Source: Nitrosovibrio tenuis (GTDB lineage Bacteria > Pseudomonadota > Gammaproteobacteria > Burkholderiales > Nitrosomonadaceae). Taken from it: 64,000 nt of DNA. Shown here piece after piece: positions 55,245 through 64,000 of the stretch; within the stretch, counting starts at the first letter, position 1, and each line of letters begins with the position of its first letter. Where the stretch lies: NCBI RefSeq assembly GCF_900109785.1, contig NZ_FOBH01000010.1, forward strand, positions 1-64,000, read 5' to 3'. A program made the position numbers and the translations under genes. The notes beneath the pieces are model-generated. The model made no database searches, had not been told where the DNA came from, and saw nothing but the letters and a program-made list of their open reading frames with translations.

Positions 55245-56030
55245 TTAGAGATTACTCAAGAATTCCGTCACTTCACGGACGAACAAGTCAGGAGCGGTTC
55301 TCATCGCGCTGTGCTGTTGACCCTGGAGCAATTTGATCTGGCTGAAAGGCAGGGCCTGGTGAAGCTTCTCGGCGATCCGATGACGTCGTGGGGGGCTATC
55401 GCCGCCAAGCAGGAGCATGGTGAAAATTTGCAGAGCATGAAATCGCGCAGGTTCAAAAATATAGCGGTCAATGCCCTGCAACTCTCGGGGAATGGTGTGA
55501 ACTGCGGCGATCCGCCCGTGCCAACTCGGTCCGCCTTGCATGGCAGCGATCTCCTGGGAAGGGGTTTTGACGATGTCGCGGAAAAAAAGCAGCAGGACCT
55601 CCTCCCGGTTCCCGGCTTTCAGCAGGTATTGCATGGTTGCGTTGAGTTCCGCAGACCAGGCGCTGCCAGCCAGGGAAATAGATGGCTCATACAGTATGAG
55701 ACCGCCAATGTTTGGCGTCAGGAGCGCGGCTTCCAGCGCGCAGAGTCCCCCAAAAGAATGCCCAAGGAGATGTACGCTACCGCCGATGCCATCGACAACC
55801 CTGGCGATATCTTCGCACTCGCGTTCGAATGCATAGCTGTTGGCATCTCCGCTGCGGCCGCGCCCCCGCCGATCGATCGTCCAAACGCTGAAATGGCGTT
55901 CAAGCGCTGGCAATACCGGCGCCCAGGCAAGATGGTCTCCGGAAGTGCCGTGCACGAGTAACAGGGGTTCGCCCGCACCGCTATGCCAGCATGCAATGGA
56001 TGTTCCATCGCTGGAGGAAATCAATTCCAT
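55245..56030 (-). CDS. Alpha/beta hydrolase
   Basis: A 261-residue hydrolase with the oxyanion block LVHGTSGDHLAW, the DRRGRGRSGD turn and the nucleophile elbow GHSFGG (Ser in the middle). Like small serine esterases or lactonases. It is convergent with the MFS gene and divergent from the porin gene, with only six bases between the proposed starts, so the porin may actually start further down. A (thio)ester substrate linked to the neighbouring pathway is possible, not shown. Confidence 0.85.
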   Translation of the reverse strand: MELISSSDGTSIACWHSGAGEPLLLVHGTSGDHLAWAPVLPALERHFSVWTIDRRGRGRSGDANSYAFERECEDIARVVDGIGGSVHLLGHSFGGLCALEAALLTPNIGGLILYEPSISLAGSAWSAELNATMQYLLKAGNREEVLLLFFRDIVKTPSQEIAAMQGGPSWHGRIAAVHTIPRELQGIDRYIFEPARFHALQIFTMLLLGGDSPPRRHRIAEKLHQALPFSQIKLLQGQQHSAMRTAPDLFVREVTEFLSNL

Positions 56031-56035
56031 GAGTT

Positions 56036-57643
56036 TTGCAAGTTCGAATGCATAAGGCCTGCCATTTTATTAGAGATAGCGTGAGGGTAATCAATATTTG
56101 TCGTGCTTCAGGATGCCACCGCGACGGATCGCGCAGGCCATTGAAGCGGTTAATTCTAGGGACAGTGATCGGTTCCGTATTGCAAATGAGTGGCACGCTG
56201 AATGCGGAAGAAATTAACAAACCAGAAATTAACAAACCTTTAGGCCAGATTAACGAATACCTGCGCGTTACGGGTGAGCTTTACGGCAGTTATGAGGCAT
56301 GGAATTATTTCCGGCCAAGTCCAGCGGTAAATAATAACAATGATTACGATTTGTGGGCGCTGCGCGCCAGGCTGAGCGCACTGCTTACCACGCCCTATTT
56401 GGATGGCTATGCGCAAGCTCAGTATGTCGGATTATACGGCCTTCCCGACAATGCCGTTGCGTCCCCTGGAGGGCCCTTGGGGCTGGGGGCCGCGTATTTC
56501 CAGGCAAATCAATCGACCAATGCCAGTAATATTTTTCTGAAACAGGCTTATCTTAACTTCAAGCTCAATTCATTGGGGTTGCCGGGCGCTTTCCTGAAAA
56601 TCGGTCGGTTTGAATTCATGGACGGCATGGAATACAGGACGGGCAACGACAAGTTCGATGGCCTGAAAAGGACGCGTATTGCGCAGCGCCTCATAGCGTC
56701 GAATGTAGTCCATGTCGGGCGGAGCTTCGACGGCTTTGCTGCCGTATACGATCGTCCCGCTTTCGATATCACGGTGACGGGTATCCGTCCAACCCGGGGC
56801 GGCTTCACCGTCCAGGGACAGAATGAAATCAGTGATATCAATCTTTTCTATACCGCTCTGACCGGCAAGAAAGACGTGTTGTTGCCCGGAACCGAAGGGC
56901 GGATCTTCTACGTCAATTACGATGACAAGCGCGATACCCAAGTGGTGGATAACCGCGCCATCGCCAGCAGACCCTCGTTGAACGATCAGAAACTGAGTAT
57001 TCACACAATAGGCGCCCACCTGCTGAGCCTTCATCAACTGGAATCGGGCAGCATCGACGCCTTGCTATGGGGAGCTTATCAGTTTGGCAACTGGACCAAC
57101 CAGGATCATCAAGCGTGGGCCATCGCTGCCGAGGCGGGCTACCAATGGACCGAGCTTCCCCTCAAGCCATGGTTACGAGCGATCTATTTTCGAAGCTCGG
57201 GGGATGACAATGCAAGAGATGGCAGCCATAAGACTTTTTTTACAATGCTTCCCAGCGGGCGCGCCTACGCCAAGCTGCCTTTTTACAATCTGATGAATTT
57301 ACAGGACGCGTTCATCCAGTTGACCGTACTACCCACTCCAAAAACCACACTGACCATTGACATGCATCATCTGTCGCTTACCGACTCGCATGACCTGTTC
57401 TACGGCGGATTGGGGCCAACGTCAGGCTCAGGAGCATTCGGTTATTCCGGGCGGCCTTCGCCTTCAAATGGCAACAGCGATGTGGGGCAACTGGTGGACA
57501 TAAGCTTCACACACGTACTCAACAAGAACCTGTCATGGCGGTTTTATTACGGACATGCCTTCGGCGGCAGCGTTGTAAAAAACATTTATCAAGGAAAAAA
57601 GGACGCCGATACCGTTTACCTGGATTTCAACCTGGTCTTTTGA
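56036..57643 (+). CDS. Alginate-export-type outer-membrane porin
   Basis: A beta-barrel protein of up to 535 residues with a signal sequence (RLILGTVIGSVLQMSGTLNA near residues 39-58) and a C-terminal Phe (LDFNLVF). Blocks such as FLKIGRFEFMDGMEYR and RLIASNVVHVGRSFDGF are typical of the AlgE-like alginate export family. Its start is uncertain: the first 36 residues are not signal-like, so a later start codon is probable. It is transcribed together with the GH88-like gene 8 bases on. Confidence 0.85.
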   Translation: MQVRMHKACHFIRDSVRVINICRASGCHRDGSRRPLKRLILGTVIGSVLQMSGTLNAEEINKPEINKPLGQINEYLRVTGELYGSYEAWNYFRPSPAVNNNNDYDLWALRARLSALLTTPYLDGYAQAQYVGLYGLPDNAVASPGGPLGLGAAYFQANQSTNASNIFLKQAYLNFKLNSLGLPGAFLKIGRFEFMDGMEYRTGNDKFDGLKRTRIAQRLIASNVVHVGRSFDGFAAVYDRPAFDITVTGIRPTRGGFTVQGQNEISDINLFYTALTGKKDVLLPGTEGRIFYVNYDDKRDTQVVDNRAIASRPSLNDQKLSIHTIGAHLLSLHQLESGSIDALLWGAYQFGNWTNQDHQAWAIAAEAGYQWTELPLKPWLRAIYFRSSGDDNARDGSHKTFFTMLPSGRAYAKLPFYNLMNLQDAFIQLTVLPTPKTTLTIDMHHLSLTDSHDLFYGGLGPTSGSGAFGYSGRPSPSNGNSDVGQLVDISFTHVLNKNLSWRFYYGHAFGGSVVKNIYQGKKDADTVYLDFNLVF

Positions 57644-57650
57644 AGGTATA

Positions 57651-58820
57651 TTGAATATGCATATATTGAAAACACAACCGTGTAATACCGTAGAACGGCT
57701 ATTAAGCCGTGAAGAGATGATGGATGCGCTTGAGTTATTGGTTCATCGCATGGATATCATTGACACAAAAAGTATGAATGGCTTCCCTCTTTATTCGCCA
57801 GCAGCCACGGATCGGTGGACGATCTCGCCGGGCGGCTCCTGGGCTGGAGGGTTTTGGAGCGGATGGTGGTGGCTGCGATCCCGGCTGACCGGATCAGCTT
57901 CGGATCGGCGCAAAGCATCCGAAATCTGCCAACGCTTGACGCAAAAGATCAGTGCGGATTCTCTGAACCGGAGCCTGATCTTTTGGTACGGCGCTGCCCT
58001 CGGCAGCCTCTGGTTTGGCGATGCCGGTGCACAAAAACTTGCGGCGGAATCCATTGTCGCAATTGGAGCTTCCTATGACCCGGAAATGGATTGCATTCCT
58101 CTGGGCACAGACATGGGCGGCGGCAAAGAAGGGAATCAACGTGCCGGAATAGATACGCTTGCTTCCTTGATCCAGCTTTTCAATAGCAGCCAGCATAATG
58201 TTTACCATGACATCGCACACTGTCATACAGACACCGTATTGCGCGCCTGTTTTACCGGTAGTGGAGCATTCCATGCAGATGCATACTACCGAAAATGGGT
58301 TCTGCGGCCCACCGATCAAGCCGGTGACTGGTCTCGCGGCCAGGCTTGGGGCATGCTGGGATTAAGCCGGGCCGCGGCGCACTGGGGAGAGCCGTACTTA
58401 ACCCATGCGCGTATCGCATGCGAATACTGGAAGCATTCACGTCCCGAAGCCGCCGCCCCCCTGAATAGACTGAGTCATCCTTCAGGTCCGCCGCATCTTT
58501 CAAGCCATTATGATCCTTCATCTTCCGTCATCGCATGCCTTGCCATGCTCTGCCTGGCTGCTCTGACGCCTGATGGCAATCAATGGCGCATTGATGCCCA
58601 TCGGGGAATTACGGCCGTCATTCGCAGCCCCTACTTTACCGTGTTCCAGGAACATGTCGGCGATCAGGGGAAGCAAAATATCGCTTCCGGAATCTTTTGG
58701 GGCTGCTGTTACGAGACCCATCACGGTAAGAATGAACTGGTTGAATCCGCGTGGGGGAGTTTCTTTCTCATGGCGGCGCTCTGCATACTCACCGATGTCA
58801 TCGAGCCACACTACTGCTAA
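57651..58820 (+). CDS. Six-hairpin (GH88-like) protein
   Basis: A 389-residue alpha/alpha-barrel protein with the family's aromatic and acidic blocks: GGSWAGGFWSGWWWLR near residue 60, AGIDTLASL near 165, DQAGDWSRGQAWGMLGLSRA near 225 and YDPSSSVIACL near 285. GH88 enzymes hydrolyse unsaturated glucuronyl residues, but the putative acid Asp cannot be assigned securely. No signal peptide is seen. It sits between a porin and a periplasmic amidohydrolase, which hints at handling of a glycosidic or polyol substrate. Confidence 0.72.
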   Translation: MNMHILKTQPCNTVERLLSREEMMDALELLVHRMDIIDTKSMNGFPLYSPAATDRWTISPGGSWAGGFWSGWWWLRSRLTGSASDRRKASEICQRLTQKISADSLNRSLIFWYGAALGSLWFGDAGAQKLAAESIVAIGASYDPEMDCIPLGTDMGGGKEGNQRAGIDTLASLIQLFNSSQHNVYHDIAHCHTDTVLRACFTGSGAFHADAYYRKWVLRPTDQAGDWSRGQAWGMLGLSRAAAHWGEPYLTHARIACEYWKHSRPEAAAPLNRLSHPSGPPHLSSHYDPSSSVIACLAMLCLAALTPDGNQWRIDAHRGITAVIRSPYFTVFQEHVGDQGKQNIASGIFWGCCYETHHGKNELVESAWGSFFLMAALCILTDVIEPHYC

Positions 58821-58856
58821 GTTAAATATCCGTAAAGGAAATCTAAAGGAAATCAG

Positions 58857-60182
58857 ATGATGAACCGCCTGCTCCCACGATTGGCCAACCGTATCACTCT
58901 CTGCCTGTTTTTAACGGTCTTCGCCTCCTCCTTGGTTGTTGCTCAGGAAGTGGATTCCGGCTCCATCCTTTTGCACGCCGCACGAGTCTTTGATGGCAAT
59001 AACATCAGAACAGATACATCTGTACTGGTAGTCAATGGGCATATAGCGCGAATCGATAAGCGTGAATCATTCAGGCCTGGCGACGCGAGAGTCATTGACC
59101 TGGGCGATGCAACCCTCTTACCCGGTTTTATCGAATTGCACGCCCATCTGTCATTTCAAAACGTTCCGGCCGACACCGTTCTCAAGCACGGAATTACCAC
59201 CATTCGGGATGTAGGAGGACCCATACACAAACCCTATGGCGGTAACGGAAGCTTGCGTGTGCTGACATCCGGACCCATCCTTACTGCACCCGGCGGTTAC
59301 CCAATCCCGATGCTGGGAACAACCAATATCGCGGTGCCTGTTTCCACAGAGAAAGAAGCGCGCGCAACCGTCCGCACCCTGATTAACGAGGGAGCTGTTG
59401 TAATTAAAATCGCGCTTGAACCCGGCGGCGAAGCGGGCGCCCCCTGGTCCTCCGGTCATGGTCATGGACACGATCATGGCCATGGACACGTTCCTGATCG
59501 TGGTCAACACTCTGATCAGGATCATAATCGTGGCCGTCATGATCAGCCAGCCGCGGAACACGCAAACGCCCATAACAAGTCTGCCCACGGTGCCGCCCCT
59601 CCGCAGGCCGAATGGCCGCTGTTATCGGAGCGCATCGTGAAAGCGATCGTGGATGAAGCCCATAAAAACAATCGCCATGTGACAGCGCATATTGCCGAGC
59701 AAAAAGGAGCTCAGATTGCGGTCAATGCCGGAGTGGACGAATGGGCTCACATGCCTTGCGACATTATTCCGGAACCGCTGCTGAAGAAAGCGGTGGCGCA
59801 GAAAGTCAAAATAGTCACCACGCTGGACACCCTGTCGAAATGTTCAGGCATTGCTCACAATACCCACAACTGGACAAGACTGGGCGGTGAGCTTTTATAC
59901 GGTGCTGAGATCGCACACCCGGACATCCCGAGAGGTATCGATGCGCAGGAACTCATCCATATGAAGCAAATGGGAAATATGGGAGTGATCGATGTCCTGC
60001 GCGCCGCAACGTCGAAGGCAGGTCAGCAATTGAATTTACCCTTGCTGGGCACTTTGCAACCGGGCGCCCCCGCCGATATGATCGCGGTCAAAGGCGATCC
60101 CACCCACAATCTGAAAGCTTTGGAATATCCCGATCTGGTTATTTCGGGAGGCAGGATTGTGGTGAATAATTTTGGAAATTAG
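58857..60182 (+). CDS. Exported metal-dependent amidohydrolase with His-rich insert
   Basis: A 441-residue protein with a signal peptide (cleavage near residue 29). Metal ligands of the amidohydrolase superfamily are H95 and H97 (ELHAHLSF), K184 (VVIKIALEP, likely carboxylated), H278 (VTAHIAEQ) and H298 (DEWAHMP). The usual final Asp (GTD) reads GAE with Glu351. Residues about 201-244 are a loop of His, Gly and Asp repeats (GHGHGHDHGHGH and on) that should bind divalent metals such as Zn, Ni or Cu. Last gene of the cluster, convergent with the RND pump. Confidence 0.88.
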   Translation: MMNRLLPRLANRITLCLFLTVFASSLVVAQEVDSGSILLHAARVFDGNNIRTDTSVLVVNGHIARIDKRESFRPGDARVIDLGDATLLPGFIELHAHLSFQNVPADTVLKHGITTIRDVGGPIHKPYGGNGSLRVLTSGPILTAPGGYPIPMLGTTNIAVPVSTEKEARATVRTLINEGAVVIKIALEPGGEAGAPWSSGHGHGHDHGHGHVPDRGQHSDQDHNRGRHDQPAAEHANAHNKSAHGAAPPQAEWPLLSERIVKAIVDEAHKNNRHVTAHIAEQKGAQIAVNAGVDEWAHMPCDIIPEPLLKKAVAQKVKIVTTLDTLSKCSGIAHNTHNWTRLGGELLYGAEIAHPDIPRGIDAQELIHMKQMGNMGVIDVLRAATSKAGQQLNLPLLGTLQPGAPADMIAVKGDPTHNLKALEYPDLVISGGRIVVNNFGN

Positions 60183-60195
60183 AAGCGTTACCCAT

Positions 60196-63100
60196 TCACG
60201 CATTCGGCATCTGATCCAGCTTGAGCGGTCCCTTGCCGGAAAAACGATCCAGATAGAGATAGATCACAGGCGTAATGAAAAGCGTGATGACCTGGGAAAA
60301 CAGCAGTCCGCCTACCACGGCAAGACCAAGCGGCTGGCGCAACTCGGCGCCGGCTCCCAATCCGAGCGCGATGGGGAGTGCACCCATCAACGCCGCTAGG
60401 GTAGTCATCATGATAGGCCGAAAACGCAGCAGACAAGCGGTTCGGATCGCCTCGCGCGGAGGCATGCCCTCGTTGCGCTGCGCATCCAGCGCAAAGTCGA
60501 TCATCATGATGGCGTTCTTTTTCACGATACCGATCAGCATCAGGATGCCGATCATGGCGATAATGGATAACTCCATCTTGAACAGCCACAGCATTGCCAG
60601 CGCGCCCACCGCCGCGGATGGCAGGCCGGAAAGGATCGTGAGGGGGTGAATGTAGCTTTCATAAAGTACCCCCAGCAATACATAGATTACCAGCAGCGCC
60701 GCAATGATCAGTATCACCTGGCTGGCTTGCGAAGACTGGAATGCCGCGGCATCGCCAGCATAGCTGGTCAAGATGCTCGCAGGCATATTCAGTTCACGCT
60801 TGAATTGTTCGATACGGGCCGAGGCATCCCCGAGCGCGGCCCCTGGAGCGAGATTGAAGGAGATCGTCAACGCTTCGAGCTGGCCCGCATGATTGATCGC
60901 AATGGGTCCCACCTCGCGCTCGACCGATGCAACGCTCGATAGCGGGACCAGCCTGTCATTCTTGCCTCGTAGATAGATCTTCTCGAATGCGCTCTCGTCG
61001 GCGCGGGCTTCGGCACTGACCTGCAAAATAACCTGATAGCTGTCGCTGGATGTGTAGATGGTCGAAACCTGGCGTTCGCCAAAAGCACTGTACAGCGTCG
61101 AGCGAATATCGGACATCTGCACACCCAGCAGATTGACTTTGTCGCGATTGATTTTGAGCCGCGCTTGCAAGCCCTTTAGCTGCGAATCACTGGTGACATC
61201 CCGAAAAACCGGTTCCGCGCGCATGCGCGACATAAGGCCATCGGCTGCCGCCCGCAGTTCCTCGGCCTGCACGCTGCGCATGACGTACTGATAGCGGCTC
61301 TTGCTGGTACGGCCGCCCAGCCTGAGATTCTGGATGGGGTTTATGAAAACGTTGACCCCGGGTATCGCGCGCACCTCCCGGCGCAGGCTCTCGACCACTT
61401 TGTCGAGATGTGGGCGTTCGCTTCGCGGTTTGAGCGTCATGAACAGACGAGCGCTATTGCTATCGCTGGCGTTGACAATCAGCGTGTCGACCGCCGGGTT
61501 GGCGCGAATGACGGCGCCGGTACGCTGCAGCAACTCAGCCATGGCGGGGAAGGAAATATCCTCGACAGCCTCCACTGTAATCAGAGCTTGACCGATATCC
61601 TCGTTGGGAAAAAAACCCTTGGGCAACGCCACGAACAGCACGCCCGTGGCAACGAAAGTGGCCGCTGCGATTCCCAGCACCAGACGAAGATGACGCAGCG
61701 CCAAATCGAGCATGCGCTCATAGCCAGCCAATGTTTTAGCAAAGCCGCGCTCGAACCATTCGGTCCATTTCAGGCTGAGGCCCTCGGTCTGATGCCCGGC
61801 AATGTAACGACTGGTCATCACCGGAACCAATGTGAGCGATACGACGGCTGACATCAAAACCGCTATCCCCACGACGGCGGCAAATTCATGAAAAAGCAAC
61901 CCGATCACACCGGGCATGAAGAAAATTGGAATGAAAACGGCTACCAGCGAGAGGGAAATCGAGATGATCGTAAAGCTGACTTCTCTGGATCCCTGCAAGG
62001 CCGCCTGCAACGGGGGCATCCCCTTTTCAATGTGTCGGACGATGTTCTCGAGCATCACAATGGCGTCATCCACCACCAACCCGACCGCAAGCGTGATGGC
62101 CAGCAATGAAATATTGTCCAGGCTGTAATCGAGAAGACGCATTACTGCCACGGTCCCCAAGAGTGAGATTGGTAATGACAGGGCTGGGATCAATGTGGCG
62201 GAAGCTTTGCGCAGGAACAGGAAAATCACGAGCAACACGAGCACGATCGTGATCGCCAGCGTGACCTGCACATCATGAATAGAGTCCCGGATTGAAACCG
62301 AACGGTCACTGGTCAATTTAAGATGAACGGACGACGGCATCTGCGCAACCAGGGTTGGGATGGCGGCCTTGATCGCATCCACGGTGGCAACCGTATTGGC
62401 GCCCGGCTGGCGTTGCACCGAAAGCGTGATAGCGCGTTCGCCATTCACCCAACTCGCCGTCTTGACCGACTCGACACTATCTTCGACATTCGCTACCTCT
62501 GAAAGCCTTATCGGATTTCCCGCTGGTGAGGTAGCGACAATCAGGTTCGCAAACTCGGCGGCATTGCTGAGCTGTCGATTGGCCTGGATGGTGAGCGCCT
62601 GGCGCGGCCCTTCAAGCGTGCCAATCGGAGAATTGGCGTTCGCGGTGCGAATGGCAGCGGCGACGTCATCCAGGGTCAAATTGCGGACCGCGAGCGCTTC
62701 CGGAATTGCGCGCACCCGCACTGCGAACTTTTTTTGCCCATTGATCTGTACCTGCGCCACACCGGTAAGCGTTGACAGTGTCGGCGCAATAAGATCCTCG
62801 GCATAACTGTTCAAATCCGACAGCGACATCGAGGGCGAAGTCAGGGCAAGAAAAATAATCGGCGCGTCGGCGGGATTGATCTTGCGGTACGAGGGAGGTG
62901 CAGTCATCTCCACCGGAAGCGATCGCTGGGCACGTAGCAACGCCGCCTGCACGTCGATGGAAGCAGCGTCGATATCGCGGTTCTGCTCGAACTCCAGGGT
63001 AATGGATGTATTGCCGAGCGTACTGGTCGAGCTGATTACCGAAAGGCCCGAGATTGTGGAAAACTGCCGTTCCAGTTGAGTGGCCACCGAGGAGGCCATG

Positions 63101-63273
63101 GTTTCCGGGCTTGCGCCCGGCAGTGTCGCGGTGACGGAAATAGTGGGAGAGTCGTAGCTTGGCAGAGCGGCGATGGGCAATCCGCCGTAGGCGATAATGC
63201 CAGCCACCACGGCCGAGGCCGACAACAACATCGTCATCACCGGGCGGCGGATACATAATTCGGAAAGGTTCAT
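60196..63273 (-). CDS. RND-type multidrug efflux permease
   Basis: A 1025-residue RND pump of the HAE1/MdtB-C kind: two sets of six membrane helices (the first near 335-540, the second near 855-1015), each followed or preceded by large periplasmic loops. IRRPVMTMLLSASAVVAGI at the start, VQINGQKKFAVRV, and VGLVVDDAIVMLENIVRHIE (the Asp pair of proton transfer) are typical. The ATG at 63273 follows an in-frame GTG. It is convergent with the amidohydrolase gene, 13 bases apart, and follows its adaptor gene. Confidence 0.95.
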   Translation of the reverse strand: MNLSELCIRRPVMTMLLSASAVVAGIIAYGGLPIAALPSYDSPTISVTATLPGASPETMASSVATQLERQFSTISGLSVISSTSTLGNTSITLEFEQNRDIDAASIDVQAALLRAQRSLPVEMTAPPSYRKINPADAPIIFLALTSPSMSLSDLNSYAEDLIAPTLSTLTGVAQVQINGQKKFAVRVRAIPEALAVRNLTLDDVAAAIRTANANSPIGTLEGPRQALTIQANRQLSNAAEFANLIVATSPAGNPIRLSEVANVEDSVESVKTASWVNGERAITLSVQRQPGANTVATVDAIKAAIPTLVAQMPSSVHLKLTSDRSVSIRDSIHDVQVTLAITIVLVLLVIFLFLRKASATLIPALSLPISLLGTVAVMRLLDYSLDNISLLAITLAVGLVVDDAIVMLENIVRHIEKGMPPLQAALQGSREVSFTIISISLSLVAVFIPIFFMPGVIGLLFHEFAAVVGIAVLMSAVVSLTLVPVMTSRYIAGHQTEGLSLKWTEWFERGFAKTLAGYERMLDLALRHLRLVLGIAAATFVATGVLFVALPKGFFPNEDIGQALITVEAVEDISFPAMAELLQRTGAVIRANPAVDTLIVNASDSNSARLFMTLKPRSERPHLDKVVESLRREVRAIPGVNVFINPIQNLRLGGRTSKSRYQYVMRSVQAEELRAAADGLMSRMRAEPVFRDVTSDSQLKGLQARLKINRDKVNLLGVQMSDIRSTLYSAFGERQVSTIYTSSDSYQVILQVSAEARADESAFEKIYLRGKNDRLVPLSSVASVEREVGPIAINHAGQLEALTISFNLAPGAALGDASARIEQFKRELNMPASILTSYAGDAAAFQSSQASQVILIIAALLVIYVLLGVLYESYIHPLTILSGLPSAAVGALAMLWLFKMELSIIAMIGILMLIGIVKKNAIMMIDFALDAQRNEGMPPREAIRTACLLRFRPIMMTTLAALMGALPIALGLGAGAELRQPLGLAVVGGLLFSQVITLFITPVIYLYLDRFSGKGPLKLDQMPNA

Positions 63274-63332
63274 CACTGACGCGCTGCCGGACTATTCTTG
63301 TCCACAAGATCCCAGCATGCTGGAATGCTCAT

Positions 63333-64000
63333 CTATTCCCCGACCCCCGCCTTGCTGCCTCCAGGCTTGGCTTCCTTTCCGGGCTTCGCTTCCCTTACCA
63401 CACTGCCCGGCCTGAGGTTCTGAGCACCTTCCATGATTACGCGCACCTCTGGCGCAATGCCATCCCCTTCCACGATCGCCACCTCATCCTGGACCAGGCG
63501 TACATTGACCGGCAGCAGGTTTACCTTGTTATCGCTATCGACCACATAAAGGAATTTCCTTTCCGGGCCCGTCTGCACTGCCTGCACCGGAACTGTAAGC
63601 GCTCCGGTCAGCGTGCGCGGCGCGAGCGACACCGTCACGAACATTCCGGGCCAGAGGTGGCTATCCGCATTGGGGAACTCCGCTTTGAGACGAATTGTGC
63701 CGCTTGCAGTATCGATCATGTTATCGATGAATATCAGGCGTCCCGTTCTCATCTGTCCGGAGGCAGCGTCCAGTTCCACGTTGACCATCACATCGCCTTT
63801 GGCAAGCGCGTCTTCCAAAGGTACGAACTCCCGTTCCGGCAGGGTAAAACTGACGTTGATCGGATCGACCTGCGTGATGCTCACCAGCGCATCATTCGGC
63901 TGCACCAGACTGCCCTGATACACCGAAATGGCGCCCGTGCGCCCCGCAATCGGTGCTGTGATCTCGCTGAAGCCGCGAGCAATAAGGTTAGCCTGCACTG
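63333..64000 (-). CDS. RND efflux periplasmic adaptor (HlyD/MFP family), 5' part beyond the window
   Basis: The C-terminal 220 residues or so of a membrane fusion protein: SEITAPIAGRTGAISVYQGS (lipoyl half), VDPINVSFTLPEREFV, then LWPGMFVTVSLAP and LTVPVQAVQTGP of the beta-barrel and proximal domains. The tail PGKEAKPGGSKAGVGE is disordered. The gene continues past base 64000, so its signal peptide is not seen. It pairs with the RND permease. Confidence 0.93.
   Translation of the reverse strand, partial: VQANLIARGFSEITAPIAGRTGAISVYQGSLVQPNDALVSITQVDPINVSFTLPEREFVPLEDALAKGDVMVNVELDAASGQMRTGRLIFIDNMIDTASGTIRLKAEFPNADSHLWPGMFVTVSLAPRTLTGALTVPVQAVQTGPERKFLYVVDSDNKVNLLPVNVRLVQDEVAIVEGDGIAPEVRVIMEGAQNLRPGSVVREAKPGKEAKPGGSKAGVGE

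Noticed and set aside
1..64000. CRISPR array
   Set aside because: No regularly spaced direct repeats and no cas genes were seen.

Overview
The window looks like a chromosomal segment of a betaproteobacterium of the Nitrosomonadales, most likely a Nitrosospira-like ammonia oxidiser. This is inference from protein character, the PEP-CTERM/exosortase genes, the rpsF-priB-rpsR-rplI-dnaB order and the TonB/MlaE/RND content. No ammonia-oxidation gene lies in the window. Housekeeping blocks alternate with two accessory regions rich in gene relics.

Left end (1-3.6 kb): an accessory block beside tRNA-Ser(GCU). It holds the tail of an unknown gene, a probably truncated SIR2-like NADase-type gene, a Fic AMPylase-type gene with its own promoter, a Cys-rich small protein, and the C-terminal relic of a large serine recombinase that ends against the tRNA. 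From 3.7 to 15.9 kb come core genes: lysC, a small HTH gene inside an inverted-repeat pair, a radical SAM gene divergent from queD, a bcp-type peroxiredoxin overlapping a PIN-PhoH gene, dnaB, the rplI/rpsR/priB/rpsF operon (promoter, S6:S18-type leader and terminator all visible), rlmB, rnr and tRNA-Leu(CAG).

16-29 kb: an exosortase-associated acyltransferase; a periplasmic binding protein, an outer-membrane porin and a GGDEF/EAL sensor that look like one operon; aroC; a quinone oxidoreductase; an M17 aminopeptidase; thyA-folA; and a group IV ornithine decarboxylase preceded by an unannotated 21-residue leader peptide with a very strong ribosome-binding site. 29.8-33.2 kb is a four-gene Mla-type lipid transport operon.

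33.2-38.7 kb is a decayed accessory region: relics of a TMEM175-family channel, a PRC-barrel protein, a group II intron protein lodged in a truncated response regulator, and a TraF-type conjugative signal peptidase, around intact cupin, SDR and AhpD-like genes. dcd, apbC/mrp and metG follow.

43-60 kb is the most interesting part. A PEP-CTERM protein gene and a TonB receptor gene diverge from a 980-base region with three 17-bp palindromes of one sequence. The receptor is followed by a co-directional cluster: MoeZ-type E1/rhodanese, JAMM protease, ThiS/MoaD-like carrier ending exactly in Gly-Gly, a two-module CaiB-like protein, an AMP ligase, an acyl-CoA dehydrogenase homologue and an MFS transporter. 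This gene set resembles the thiocarboxylate metallophore loci (pyridine-2,6-dithiocarboxylate, thioquinolobactin). A plausible reading is that an aryl or acyl acid is activated, receives sulfur from the carrier, is exported, and returns as a metal complex through the receptor. An alpha/beta hydrolase, an alginate-export-type porin, a GH88-like six-hairpin protein and a periplasmic amidohydrolase with a His-rich insert follow. The window ends in an RND efflux pump and its adaptor, which runs off the right edge.
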